From positions 186,001-250,000 of the forward strand of contig JAIXWL010000001.1 of assembly GCA_027491315.1 (NCBI GenBank): a stretch of 64,000 nt of DNA. Direction: 5' to 3'. A program made the position numbers and the translations under genes. Within the stretch, counting starts at the first letter, position 1. Each line of letters begins with the position of its first letter. Origin of the DNA: Cytophagaceae bacterium (GTDB lineage: Bacteria > Bacteroidota > Bacteroidia > Cytophagales > Spirosomataceae). The notes beneath the pieces are model-generated. The model saw only the letters and a program-made list of their open reading frames with translations, was not told the DNA's origin and did no database searches. Positions 16,429-25,667 of this stretch are shown here, piece by piece.

Positions 16429-17916
16429 ATGGACGAAAACCACATGTCCCAAAAAAGAAACAAAACCTTTTCAATAAAGAACTTCTTATTCTGTTGGGGA
16501 TTATTTCTATTCCTACATTTAGAGGTAAAAGGTAACCCAGACACCAGCATTCATGCGAGCATAGAAGCCCAAGTTTTAGCTTCTGATGCTGGTGTAAGTC
16601 CATTTTGGATACGAAGTCTACAATATGGTCAAGTTCCCCTTGAAAATACCAGTGCTGTACTAAAAGCTTGGTCAGGCAAAAACTACCATTTAAAGAAAAA
16701 ATACGATTGGAAATATGAACTGGAAGCTACCGGTTGGGTAGGCAAACAGAATGATTTTTGGCTAACCCAAGCTTATATAAGTGGTAGAAGGGGCAAATGG
16801 GAATTATGGGCCGGTAGGAGAAAAGAAGTATATGGGTTAGGAGATACTACTTTAACTGGCGGGTTTTACGCTTGGTCGGGGAATGCCGTACCAATACCCA
16901 AAGTTCAAATCGGAACCAGAGATTACCTCAATTTTGCTAAAGGATGGTTAGGGGTTCACATGACCTTTTCTCATGGGTGGATGGATAATCAAGGCCCGAC
17001 AATACATGGTTTTTTACACCAAAAAAGTCTTTATGGTCGTTTTGGCAAGCCCGATAGTTTCATCAATGTATTCGCAGGACTAAACCACCAAGTGATGTGG
17101 GGTGGAGAATCTAAAATAAAAACAGGCGGAGATTATGATTACTACCCAAGTAGCCTTAATTCCTATTTTTATGTGGTCACTGTTTTAAAAGATCGAGAGA
17201 TTATTCCTACAGATACTTTAGCAAAATATGATGATTTAGGTAATCAATTCGGAAATCATTTGGGTTCATTTGATGTAGCCATAAAATTTCAGCCTACTTG
17301 GGGAGAAGTTCTAGTTTATAAACAATCTGCCTATGAGACTGGCAGAGGCTTTGCATTAACTCAAATCAATGACGGACTGACTGGAATTTCCATAAAAAAT
17401 AAAAGCGGAGGCATCATAGATCAAATCACCTTGGAATACCTCTACACAGCAAATCAAGGAAATTATATTTCTGGATTAGCTGAATTCCTAAAAATCAAAG
17501 ACCCCCATCAAATAGAAATTGAATCCTATTTTAATAATGGAAGGGGTGGATGGCAATATTGGGGAAAAGGAATTGGGACCCCTATCATGGTGATAGACAA
17601 TGAAAGTCAAGGAAATAAAGGATTAGGATTTACCCTGAATGCTATTAAATCCTATTACTTAGGTATTTCAGGCCATTTTAGCGATACCTTTTCCTGGAAA
17701 ACCAGAATATCACATTCATATTATGCTAGTCCTAGGAACCATTTAGCCCCAAGATTAAGTGACGCAGATTTTATATCCCAATTTTCAGGAATGATATCAC
17801 TTCAGAAAATATTGAGTGAAAAGTGTAGTTTAACCCTACAATTCGGATATGATGAAGGAAGACGAGTGAAGAATACACTCGGTGCTAGCTTTGGAATAAA
17901 ATATATCCTTCTTTAA
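16429..17916 (+). CDS. Wzi-like capsule assembly outer-membrane protein (copy 2)
   Basis: A 495-residue Wzi-family barrel. A signal segment follows a basic start (residues about 18-35, LFCWGLFLFLHLEVKG). The core is homologous along its length to the copy at 11123: SPFWIRSLQYGQVP, ELWAGRRKEVYGLGDTTLTG, KVQIGTRDYLN and GTPIMVIDNESQG. ATG 16444 is an alternative start giving a more compact signal peptide. It ends 1 nt from the stop of the convergent epimerase gene. It probably anchors or organises the surface polysaccharide made by the adjoining locus. Confidence 0.88.
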   Translation: MDENHMSQKRNKTFSIKNFLFCWGLFLFLHLEVKGNPDTSIHASIEAQVLASDAGVSPFWIRSLQYGQVPLENTSAVLKAWSGKNYHLKKKYDWKYELEATGWVGKQNDFWLTQAYISGRRGKWELWAGRRKEVYGLGDTTLTGGFYAWSGNAVPIPKVQIGTRDYLNFAKGWLGVHMTFSHGWMDNQGPTIHGFLHQKSLYGRFGKPDSFINVFAGLNHQVMWGGESKIKTGGDYDYYPSSLNSYFYVVTVLKDREIIPTDTLAKYDDLGNQFGNHLGSFDVAIKFQPTWGEVLVYKQSAYETGRGFALTQINDGLTGISIKNKSGGIIDQITLEYLYTANQGNYISGLAEFLKIKDPHQIEIESYFNNGRGGWQYWGKGIGTPIMVIDNESQGNKGLGFTLNAIKSYYLGISGHFSDTFSWKTRISHSYYASPRNHLAPRLSDADFISQFSGMISLQKILSEKCSLTLQFGYDEGRRVKNTLGASFGIKYILL

Positions 17917-17917
17917 G

Positions 17918-18814
17918 CTAGGTAGTTGATTGTAAAAAGGAAGATAATGTTCTTAAAATCCCTTCTCTGGATTTTTGAGGCATTTTTTTCCCTAGAGCCC
18001 TAGTAATTTTTTCATTACTTACTACATAGCTCTCAGTTAATTTTGTTAGCCTTTCTGAATTTAAAGGTAAATGAAGCATATCCCCCAAACGGGCTATTCC
18101 ACGAATCCATTTTGATGGAAAATTCCAAATTATTGGCTGCTTACCCACAGATTGAGCCATCAATTGAATTAGTTCATTGGTAGATAAGGATTCATCGTCA
18201 GCCACTTGATATACTCCGGATGGGATTTCTGCCCTTATCAACAATTCATGTATAACAAACAAAAGATTATCTATACTACAAAACGAACGCTGATTACTAA
18301 ATGCCCCCAATGGCCAAGGCATTCCTCGTCGAACAACCTCATACAATAAGTTCAAATTCCCCTTATTACCTGGGCCATGAATCATGCAAGGTCGTAGAAT
18401 ATACACTCTTTTCCCCTCGGGAATCGATTGGCTAAGCACATACTCTTCCGCTAGAAGCTTACTCTTCCCATAATGGGTTAGAGGGCTTGGATATACTTCT
18501 TCTGTTAATATACCTTCTACCATATCCGCAGAAGCTTTCACGGAACTCATGAAAATAAAGGTGGAAGCATTTGAATGTAAAAATGCATCAAATACGCGCT
18601 TGCTTAATTCCGTATTAACCTCATAATATTCCCTCGGATCACTTACATTTTTTACATCATGCGCCTTCCCTGCTAAATGAAGAACAACGTCAACGTCTGA
18701 TTCAATAGATAATTTCTCACGTTCAAATATGTGAAAGTTGAATTGGTATTTTTTAAATGTTTCAATAACATTCGTTCCTACAAATCCAGATGCTCCCGTT
18801 ATAAATATTTTCAC
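17918..18814 (-). CDS. NAD-dependent epimerase/dehydratase (SDR), nucleotide-sugar type
   Basis: A 298-residue extended SDR. The Rossmann motif is TGASGFVGTN (residues 6-15), the catalytic pair is YGKSK (Tyr-x-x-x-Lys), and MSSVKAS carries the catalytic Ser. LHLAGKAHDVK resembles WbpV/Gne-type enzymes of O-antigen loci, which act as UDP-sugar 4-epimerases or reductases. It starts with GTG, which overlaps the stop of the upstream glycosyltransferase gene as GTGA. It is the last gene of the 46-kb minus-strand polysaccharide locus. Confidence 0.86.
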   Translation of the reverse strand: MKIFITGASGFVGTNVIETFKKYQFNFHIFEREKLSIESDVDVVLHLAGKAHDVKNVSDPREYYEVNTELSKRVFDAFLHSNASTFIFMSSVKASADMVEGILTEEVYPSPLTHYGKSKLLAEEYVLSQSIPEGKRVYILRPCMIHGPGNKGNLNLLYEVVRRGMPWPLGAFSNQRSFCSIDNLLFVIHELLIRAEIPSGVYQVADDESLSTNELIQLMAQSVGKQPIIWNFPSKWIRGIARLGDMLHLPLNSERLTKLTESYVVSNEKITRALGKKMPQKSREGILRTLSSFLQSTT

Positions 18815-19992
18815 AAATATTGAATGATTGAATCCGCCATGGCGCGATTAATGTTATCTCTTTTATACTTTTTTAAAAATGCGCTTCTATCCATCGCTTT
18901 GCCTTGACTGAATTCTTGAATCCCTCGAACCATAGCTTGAGCGTCACAAGGAGAGAAAACATAAGATTCACTAATTTCTCTCTCAATAAACTCTTTGGCA
19001 TATCCAGATACTCCAGCAATCATCGGAATTGGGAAGGTTGCCAATTCAAATATCTTACTTGGCAATACTTTTTTAAAAGCATCTAAATCATTCAAATGAA
19101 GAAATAAAAAATCTGCTTTTTGATATTCATCCATTAATAATTGGCGCTGTATAGGTTTTCTAATTTCTACATTTTGCACTCCGACATTTTGTATTTCTGC
19201 AAGTAATTTAGCTTTGGCTCCTCCATCTCCAATAACAATAAATTGATAGTCTGGCCCCAAAAGCTTAGCTGCTTGGGGTATAATTTTATGAAGTCCTTGT
19301 CCTTCTCCAATATTCCCAGCATAGACAATCGTCTTACTATTTTTTGACTCAAGAATTGGGCCTTTTATTTTCTTCTCAAGAAGTAAAAATTCATCATCAA
19401 TTCCATTTGTATATTCCGTAAATGGAACTCCCTTGAATTGTTCAAAATAAGGTCTAAAGCCACCACTAATTAAATTAATATGACTAGCCGAAGAAAAAGT
19501 AAGGTATTCAATTAACTTCAATACTGGCAACATGAAAAATTTAAAAACAGGGGATTTGATAACATCACTTATAGTATCCACAAATATGTCTCTAACATCT
19601 AGATAAAGTGGCTTTTTGCTTTTTCTAGATAATATATAGCCTAGAAATGCCGTAAATAAGCGACTCGATGAAGCAAAAATCAAATCCGCTTTTTTCCCTT
19701 TATTCAATCGGATTACTTCCCTGAAATAGGTATAAAATGACTTGATTTGATCCATCATCCCGCTTTCATGCACCGGCAGTGCAATTCGATGAATAATTAA
19801 ATTGCCTCTTTCTTCATATTTACTTGCTTCAGCATGGTACGTCTCATAACGATTTGGCATCGTAGTATATACCTCCACCACACATTCTCCTTTTACTTTA
19901 TCTGCTAAAACCTTGGCCAATGGGCTATTTCTAAAAGAACCAGCACATAAATCAGGCTCGAAATAAAATGTTAAATAGACGATTCTTTTCAA
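18811..19992 (-). CDS. Glycosyltransferase family 4 (WbuB-like)
   Basis: A 393-residue GT-B enzyme. The N-terminal YLTFYFEPDLCAGSFRN (6-22) is the entry motif of WbuB-type GT4 proteins; DLIFASSSRLFTAFLG and DVRDIFVDTI follow. The nucleotide-sugar domain has VYAGNIGEGQGLHKIIP and the late acidic motif LPSKIFELA. WbuB-type enzymes transfer an N-acetylhexosamine (often L-FucNAc) in O-antigen assembly; the donor is not provable here. The only start that keeps the conserved N-terminus is TTG at 19992, 4 nt after the heparinase stop. The gene is coupled to the epimerase. Confidence 0.88.
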   Translation of the reverse strand: MKRIVYLTFYFEPDLCAGSFRNSPLAKVLADKVKGECVVEVYTTMPNRYETYHAEASKYEERGNLIIHRIALPVHESGMMDQIKSFYTYFREVIRLNKGKKADLIFASSSRLFTAFLGYILSRKSKKPLYLDVRDIFVDTISDVIKSPVFKFFMLPVLKLIEYLTFSSASHINLISGGFRPYFEQFKGVPFTEYTNGIDDEFLLLEKKIKGPILESKNSKTIVYAGNIGEGQGLHKIIPQAAKLLGPDYQFIVIGDGGAKAKLLAEIQNVGVQNVEIRKPIQRQLLMDEYQKADFLFLHLNDLDAFKKVLPSKIFELATFPIPMIAGVSGYAKEFIEREISESYVFSPCDAQAMVRGIQEFSQGKAMDRSAFLKKYKRDNINRAMADSIIQYL

Positions 19993-19996
19993 TGAC

Positions 19997-21637
19997 TTAA
20001 AATGCTAAATTCAATATTATTTTTTGAGTCTCATTCATTTCAATTTCTAGACAAATTGTAGGAACAGAAAGTCCAAAGTTAGGATGATAAGTTGAATTTA
20101 CCTGCTTGATTTCAACCATTTTCTGACCATCTTCCGCAAATAAAGTGGCCAAATGTTTACCATTTTTTTCTAAAGTAAAAACATGCATATCCTGCTTCAT
20201 AGTAATATCAGGATGTAAGAAATACCTCGCTTTTGCCTTTCTAATTTTACCGAATACCTGATCTTGAATGCTCAACCTTTGTCCTTCCTTTTTCCAAATT
20301 CTCCTATGAACGATATCTTTAGAAAACCTTTGATAACCGGTATGCGAGCAAGCCAAAGTGAAATCTGCACCAACTTGATCCCATTCTAAATCCATTGGTT
20401 CAGCTCGCCTAGCAACTCTGAACCCAGACCATACTTCCGATGAATTTTCTCCATTTACTTCTACCGTAGAATGGGCACTTGTGCTTCTTTGCCTTAACCG
20501 TTCAGAACTTAAACCATAAAGCGAAGTTCCAGAATTAACAAAGACTCGTTCACCCTGTAAAGCTAATTCGAAGGATAATGAATCAGCGTGTGCATGTCCT
20601 GGCAAATAGCTTGGGCCAATTTTACCTACGTCAGCTATTAGTTTAAATTCTTTACTTTGAGCCACAAAAAAACCAGATGCTTGTAATAAACTAGCTTCTG
20701 ATTTATGCGCTATTTTGTCAAGTCTCAAGCCCAAAAATTTGGCAAAAGACTCTAATTCATCCCTTGTAGGTGCAATTCCGTTAGCACAATCATTAAAATG
20801 AGCCAATTCATCTTGTGAATAAGACATGAGCGCTAACCAAACTAATCCCTTTTGAATTTTAAGTGCCACTTCAGCTTGTGGAAATATGGGTACTTGTGAT
20901 TGACAAATTGCAAAAAGATCCAACAAATCCTCCATTCCCAAAGCATGATACATGGGACTTAATTCAAAATGAGCTCCATCATCTAAAAATTGCTCATTTA
21001 ATTCTTTTTTGAGGATTTCTAAACCCTGATTTAAATATTGCTCAGCCTCAGCTCCTTCAAAAAATACCCCTGCAAAAATCAGTGCTTTAGCATTCATGAA
21101 TAAATGATTGCCCAAAAGGTGATATTCAGGCCTATCTCCCAAATAGCGCACTTGATTCCACAAGCTAGCCATGGCTTTGTCAGTCAATGATTGGGTACTC
21201 CAATGCCACTTAATCCAATTAATAATTCGCAAAGAAATCGGGTAGGACTCCCAGCCAGTTCCCTTCCCAAAAGGATTTTCATCCATCCAGTGATGTAAGA
21301 GACTTATCACTTGATCAATCTTTTCGGGATGCTTAAATGCAGGATCATTAATGAAATCGAAATAATGTAAATTATATCGCCAAAGTTTAGAAACTTGATT
21401 ATTATCCCAGCCTATTTCAGACAAACAATTTGTCTCTGATAAAAAAGTGAAATGATTTAAATCATGTGTACTTGATTTTTTAGCAATAAATCCTTGCTGA
21501 AAAGTAGTTTTACTTAGTTTTGGATAAATTGATTTTTCCTGAATATTTCTTGGCAAAAAATGAACAAACCGACCTATAATCTGGGCCGGTTTTAAGAACT
21601 TAATGGTATGAAACAGTAAAGAGATTTTACGCCACAT
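19997..21637 (-). CDS. Heparinase II/III family protein (copy 1)
   Basis: A 546-residue protein with an N-terminal alpha/alpha toroid (WRYNLHYFDFIND and GTGWESYPISLRIINWIKW, about residues 88-165) and a C-terminal beta-sandwich with the heparinase II/III motif LPGHAHADSLSFEL near residue 345, whose His and nearby Tyr take part in uronate elimination. No signal peptide is visible, so it may act in the cytoplasm or on lipid-linked material. Such proteins are common in exopolysaccharide loci beside GT4 and WecB genes, as here, but their reaction there is not established. Confidence 0.85.
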   Translation of the reverse strand: MWRKISLLFHTIKFLKPAQIIGRFVHFLPRNIQEKSIYPKLSKTTFQQGFIAKKSSTHDLNHFTFLSETNCLSEIGWDNNQVSKLWRYNLHYFDFINDPAFKHPEKIDQVISLLHHWMDENPFGKGTGWESYPISLRIINWIKWHWSTQSLTDKAMASLWNQVRYLGDRPEYHLLGNHLFMNAKALIFAGVFFEGAEAEQYLNQGLEILKKELNEQFLDDGAHFELSPMYHALGMEDLLDLFAICQSQVPIFPQAEVALKIQKGLVWLALMSYSQDELAHFNDCANGIAPTRDELESFAKFLGLRLDKIAHKSEASLLQASGFFVAQSKEFKLIADVGKIGPSYLPGHAHADSLSFELALQGERVFVNSGTSLYGLSSERLRQRSTSAHSTVEVNGENSSEVWSGFRVARRAEPMDLEWDQVGADFTLACSHTGYQRFSKDIVHRRIWKKEGQRLSIQDQVFGKIRKAKARYFLHPDITMKQDMHVFTLEKNGKHLATLFAEDGQKMVEIKQVNSTYHPNFGLSVPTICLEIEMNETQKIILNLAF

Positions 21638-22732
21638 TTATGCTATTTCTAATTGAATCAAGACATTTATTATGCGTTCTCCTGTTTTTCCATCCCATAA
21701 TGGTGGAATTCCTCCCTTTTTCCAATCGCCTTTAAATAACTTTTCTAAAGCAGGACCTATGGATTTAGGATTTACTCCCAATAATTCATTGGTGCCTAAA
21801 CTAATCGTTTCAGGTCTTTCCGTATTATTTCTCAAAGTCATGCAAGGAATTCCCATCATGGTTGTTTCTTCCGTGATACCTCCTGAATCAGTAATGACCG
21901 CTTTAGCATGTTTAACTAAATAATTAAACTCTAAATAAGACAAAGGATCTATTTGAATTAAGGTTTCAACGTTTACCTCCAATCGATTCAATATCTGTTT
22001 CGTGCGTGGATGCACAGGAAATATCAAAGGTAAGTGCCTAGAGTGATTGACTATTTCATGAATTAATTCTTTCAATTTACTTTCTTCGTCCACATTGGCT
22101 GGCCGATGCAAGGTCATGACCAAATATTTTCCAGGCTCAAGTTTCTTTTTATCCCAAATTTCTGGTTTAATAAACCTAGATTGATTCACCAACAAAGTGT
22201 CAATCATCGTATTGCCAACAAAAAATATTCGATCATCGGGAACCCCAGATTTCCGCAGATTTTCATTGGCTATTTCTGAGGTAGTAAAAAAATAATCTGT
22301 GATGCTATCTGTTAAAAGGCGATTTATTTCCTCAGGCATACTCAAATCATGTGACCTAATTCCTGCCTCCACATGAGCTACTTTGATTTGCATTTTTTTA
22401 GCTACAATAGCACATGCCATGGTGGAAGTAACATCTCCAACAACTAAGCATAAATCGGTGGATTCCTGCGATAAAAGCTTTTCGTAACCCATCATGATTT
22501 TGGCCGTTTGCTCTGCTTGGGTTCCACCACCTGCTCCTAAATTCACATCGGGTTCAGGTAAATTTAATTGCTCAAAAAAGGAATCACTCATATTTCGATC
22601 GAAATGCTGACCCGTATGAATCAATCGAAATTGAATGTTTTGATGATTGGTTTGCGCCATTTTAATCGCATTGATGATGGATGCAATTTTTATAAAATTC
22701 GGTCTGGCACCAGCTATTAAATCTATTTTCAT
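21638..22732 (-). CDS. wecB: UDP-N-acetylglucosamine 2-epimerase (non-hydrolysing)
   Basis: The chosen ATG at 22732 (MKIDLIAGARPNFIK) gives 364 residues; an upstream TTG frame adds nine unlikely residues. Family features: ARPNFIKIA, HTGQHFDRNMSDSFF, VGDVTSTMA, HVEAGIRSHDLSMPEEINRLLTD, TLHRPANVD and TDSGGITEE. The enzyme interconverts UDP-GlcNAc and UDP-ManNAc (or a relative such as UDP-FucNAc precursors). It begins 1 nt after the bi-domain oxidoreductase and ends beside the heparinase gene. Confidence 0.92.
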   Translation of the reverse strand: MKIDLIAGARPNFIKIASIINAIKMAQTNHQNIQFRLIHTGQHFDRNMSDSFFEQLNLPEPDVNLGAGGGTQAEQTAKIMMGYEKLLSQESTDLCLVVGDVTSTMACAIVAKKMQIKVAHVEAGIRSHDLSMPEEINRLLTDSITDYFFTTSEIANENLRKSGVPDDRIFFVGNTMIDTLLVNQSRFIKPEIWDKKKLEPGKYLVMTLHRPANVDEESKLKELIHEIVNHSRHLPLIFPVHPRTKQILNRLEVNVETLIQIDPLSYLEFNYLVKHAKAVITDSGGITEETTMMGIPCMTLRNNTERPETISLGTNELLGVNPKSIGPALEKLFKGDWKKGGIPPLWDGKTGERIINVLIQLEIA

Positions 22733-22733
22733 A

Positions 22734-24854
22734 TTAAACGCTAATCCAAGTTCCTTCACGCAAACTCTTTAATGCTGCCAATGAGGTTTTTGTTGTATTA
22801 TATATTTCTTCGAATGGAATGAGTGGTCCTTTGCCTTGTTTTACATGTTCTATCAACGATTTAAATTGGTCTTTGTGCCCTTTATCCAAAGTTCCTCCCA
22901 TGGAACTAAAGCCCTTAAAACCATAAGCACTTAGTTTCCTGAAATTATCTACAATTAATGTTCTTCCTTGCGAATATACCTCAATCCGCTCTTTGGCATA
23001 GGCTTTACTACCATTGGCGAAGTAATTGATAACTCCCTGGGAGCCATTTTCAAATTTCAAGGTAATGATGGCATTGTCAGTTTGCTCTGTAGGATTTTTA
23101 CCCAAAGCACTCATGGTCACTTCGGCCACATTACTTCCTGTTAAATACACCATCAAATCAATAAAGTGACAGGCCTCTCCCACAATCCTTCCGCCTCCTA
23201 CTTGTAAATCCTGAACCCATACATCAACAGGGATAAAACCAGCATTCATTGTCGCAATAATATTCAGAGAATCTGTACTGCCACCCAACAAGGTTTTAGC
23301 CTGCTTAATAAAAGGAGAAAATCTTCTGTTAAACCCAACGGTTAAGGTAAGAGACTCTTCTTTTGTTTGATATACTTGTTTGATTTCTTCTAATTGGACT
23401 TCATTGATAGCTAAAGGTTTCTCCACAAAAACATGTTTACCTGCTAACAATGATTCTTTAACCATAAGGGCATGTGCATCGTGTCGCGTAGTTATCAGCA
23501 CTAAATCCACTTCCTCATCCTTTAAAATTTGTTGATAGTCGGTCGTACTATATTCAAATCCATACTTATTAGCCAGTGATTTGGCTGTAAGCCCACCGGC
23601 ACTAGAAATATACTTGTACTGAGCACCACTATTTTTCAAGGCAGGCATCATGGTCATTTTAGTAAAATTACCTGCACCAATTACGCCAATGACACCCGAA
23701 GACTTTTGAGCTTGAAAAGCTTTTCCTGAAACAACCGTCTGATTCCAATCAATGGTATCAGGATATTCTAAAATGGAAGCTATAGAGCCTCCACCCATTT
23801 TATTATAAATCTGTAAATAATCCTGGAGAGGTACTCTTTCTGTAATTAAGTCGGCAACATGCAATCTTTTTGTCGCCAAAGCAGTCAATATAGCTTCAAA
23901 ATTCCTTTTCTCAGTCCACCTTACATAGCCAATGGGATAATCAAGCCCCTTTTGCTCATAATCTTCATCATATCTTCCTGGACCATAAGAGCAGGATACT
24001 TGAAAACTTAACTCCTTCTTGAAAAAATCAGCCCGTTGAATGTCCAATCCAATGACGCCTACTAAGACTATTTTACCACGCTTCCGACTCATTTGGGCGG
24101 CTTGACTAATCACTTCGTCACTTTTAGTAGAGGCCGTAATGATAACGGCATCGGCCCCCACTTGATTGGTGAGTGATTCCACTGTTTTAACCACATCCGT
24201 ATGATTGGATTGAAAAGCATGAACACCCTTCTTTTGAGCTAGTTCAACTTTCTGAATATCAAAATCAATGCCAATCACCTGACAGCCATTGGCCAATAAT
24301 AATTCTGCCGTAATCAAACCAATTAGACCTAATCCAATAACCACCACTGTTTCTCCAAAACTTGGATTGATCAAGCGAATTCCTTGTAAACCAATGGACC
24401 CAATGACGGTAAAAGCCGCTTCCTCATCACTGACTTGATCAGGAATTTTAGCCACTAAATTTTGAGGAATACAAACCACTTCTGCATGATGTCCATTACT
24501 AGCCACACGGTCCCCAATCGCAAATTCTTTAACCCCTTCTCCTACAGCAACCACTTCCCCTACATTGCAATAGCCCAAAGGTAGAGGCTCATCTAACTTA
24601 TTAAATACAGCCTCCAAGGTTGGCATTAAACCTTCCGTTTTAATCTTATCTAAAACCTGTTTTACCTTATCGGGCTGTTGCCTAGCTTTTGAAATGAGGT
24701 TCCCTTTGCCAAACTCCACCAACATTTTCTCGGTACCCAAAGAAACTAAGGAACGCCTCGTTTTAATCAGAACAGTTCCTTTTCTAACCAAGGGTGCGGG
24801 AACCTCCTCTAAGAGGGTATCTCCTTTTTTTAAATCTTGAATTATTTGTAGCAT
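22734..24854 (-). CDS. Bi-domain oxidoreductase: MDR alcohol dehydrogenase-like plus Gfo/Idh/MocA (copy 1)
   Basis: The start MLQIIQDLKKGD at 24854 gives 706 residues; the frame upstream of it is not conserved. Residues about 1-345 form a medium-chain dehydrogenase with the NAD site VVIGLGLIGLI. Residues about 365-700 form a Gfo/Idh/MocA domain with GVIGAGNFTK and EKPLAINE. The structural cysteines of zinc MDRs are not evident. The same fusion occurs at 38416. These fusions are frequent in Bacteroidota and proteobacterial exopolysaccharide loci; a nucleotide-sugar redox reaction is likely but unproved. It lies 1 nt upstream of wecB. Confidence 0.87.
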   Translation of the reverse strand: MLQIIQDLKKGDTLLEEVPAPLVRKGTVLIKTRRSLVSLGTEKMLVEFGKGNLISKARQQPDKVKQVLDKIKTEGLMPTLEAVFNKLDEPLPLGYCNVGEVVAVGEGVKEFAIGDRVASNGHHAEVVCIPQNLVAKIPDQVSDEEAAFTVIGSIGLQGIRLINPSFGETVVVIGLGLIGLITAELLLANGCQVIGIDFDIQKVELAQKKGVHAFQSNHTDVVKTVESLTNQVGADAVIITASTKSDEVISQAAQMSRKRGKIVLVGVIGLDIQRADFFKKELSFQVSCSYGPGRYDEDYEQKGLDYPIGYVRWTEKRNFEAILTALATKRLHVADLITERVPLQDYLQIYNKMGGGSIASILEYPDTIDWNQTVVSGKAFQAQKSSGVIGVIGAGNFTKMTMMPALKNSGAQYKYISSAGGLTAKSLANKYGFEYSTTDYQQILKDEEVDLVLITTRHDAHALMVKESLLAGKHVFVEKPLAINEVQLEEIKQVYQTKEESLTLTVGFNRRFSPFIKQAKTLLGGSTDSLNIIATMNAGFIPVDVWVQDLQVGGGRIVGEACHFIDLMVYLTGSNVAEVTMSALGKNPTEQTDNAIITLKFENGSQGVINYFANGSKAYAKERIEVYSQGRTLIVDNFRKLSAYGFKGFSSMGGTLDKGHKDQFKSLIEHVKQGKGPLIPFEEIYNTTKTSLAALKSLREGTWISV

Positions 24855-24856
24855 TG

Positions 24857-25666
24857 TTATTTTATTGCCTTTATGAGCATAAATAATCCATGTCCAGGTA
24901 ACAATTTTTTTACTAATGTTCTTGGAAATAGGCATCTCGCTATTGTAAGTAATAAACCTTGATGTCTTTGGCCTGCTTTTGACTCTAACAAATCGCCATG
25001 AGTTAAAACACAATTAATTTCTACCTTACTAAAGTTAGCAAACATAATTTTGGCTTCTTCTTTTGAATAGGCTTTTGTGCCAGGACTTTCCAAATACTTG
25101 TCATAGATTTCTTTCAGATTAGTAAATGGTCTTAATTTTAATAATGCATATCTTATCCAAAGCATATATCCTACTAAACTATAAGTATGATAAATCATTA
25201 TTTTAACCTCTCCTCCTTTTTTTGTAATTCTATAAATCTCATCTATTGCCTTCTTGGTATTAGGACTATGGTGAATTACTCCCCATGAATATACTAAATC
25301 GAAATTCTCATCAGGAAAACTTAAATTTTCAGCATCACCTTTCTTTAAATTAGAATATAACTCAAATATTGAAAGTCGTTTTGCCGTATTGAAAATTGCT
25401 CTTTCTGTTAAGTCTATACCATATAATTCAGCTCCAGCCTCTGCAAATTTTTGATGATCTGCTCCTAAGCCTACTCCTATTTCTAATACTTTTTTATTTC
25501 TATACCTTTCGAAATCTGCAAATGTAAGTATATACGGTTCTAGCTCATATCGACTTTTTTCTTGAGCTAAAAATGCTTCTTTTTCTGTATTACCATGTAA
25601 ATACAATGATTCTCCACAAGAGGCCAAATTCCAAAACTCTTCAACTAATTCTTTATCTTTCTCCAA
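24857..25666 (-). CDS. Class I SAM-dependent methyltransferase
   Basis: The fold is clear: motif I VLEIGVGLGADHQKFAEAGA, YGIDLTERAI, then FDLVYSWGVIHHSPNTKKAI (motif post-I to II) and KGGEVKIMIYHTYSL. The frame extends upstream to ATG 25741, but that part overlaps and translates the conserved tail of the AsnB gene out of frame. I therefore prefer TTG 25666, one base after the AsnB stop (about 270 residues); conserved sequence begins at EEFWNLASCGE. The methyl acceptor is probably a sugar or a glycan end. It sits between AsnB copy 1 and bi-domain oxidoreductase copy 1. Confidence 0.82.
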   Translation of the reverse strand: MEKDKELVEEFWNLASCGESLYLHGNTEKEAFLAQEKSRYELEPYILTFADFERYRNKKVLEIGVGLGADHQKFAEAGAELYGIDLTERAIFNTAKRLSIFELYSNLKKGDAENLSFPDENFDLVYSWGVIHHSPNTKKAIDEIYRITKKGGEVKIMIYHTYSLVGYMLWIRYALLKLRPFTNLKEIYDKYLESPGTKAYSKEEAKIMFANFSKVEINCVLTHGDLLESKAGQRHQGLLLTIARCLFPRTLVKKLLPGHGLFMLIKAIK

Positions 25667-25667
25667 G

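Noticed and set aside
22733-25013. Longer N-termini for bi-domain oxidoreductase and WecB
   Set aside because: The added residues (53 and 9) show no family similarity, overlap neighbouring genes and remove the tight gene spacing. The internal ATGs fit the conserved N-termini.
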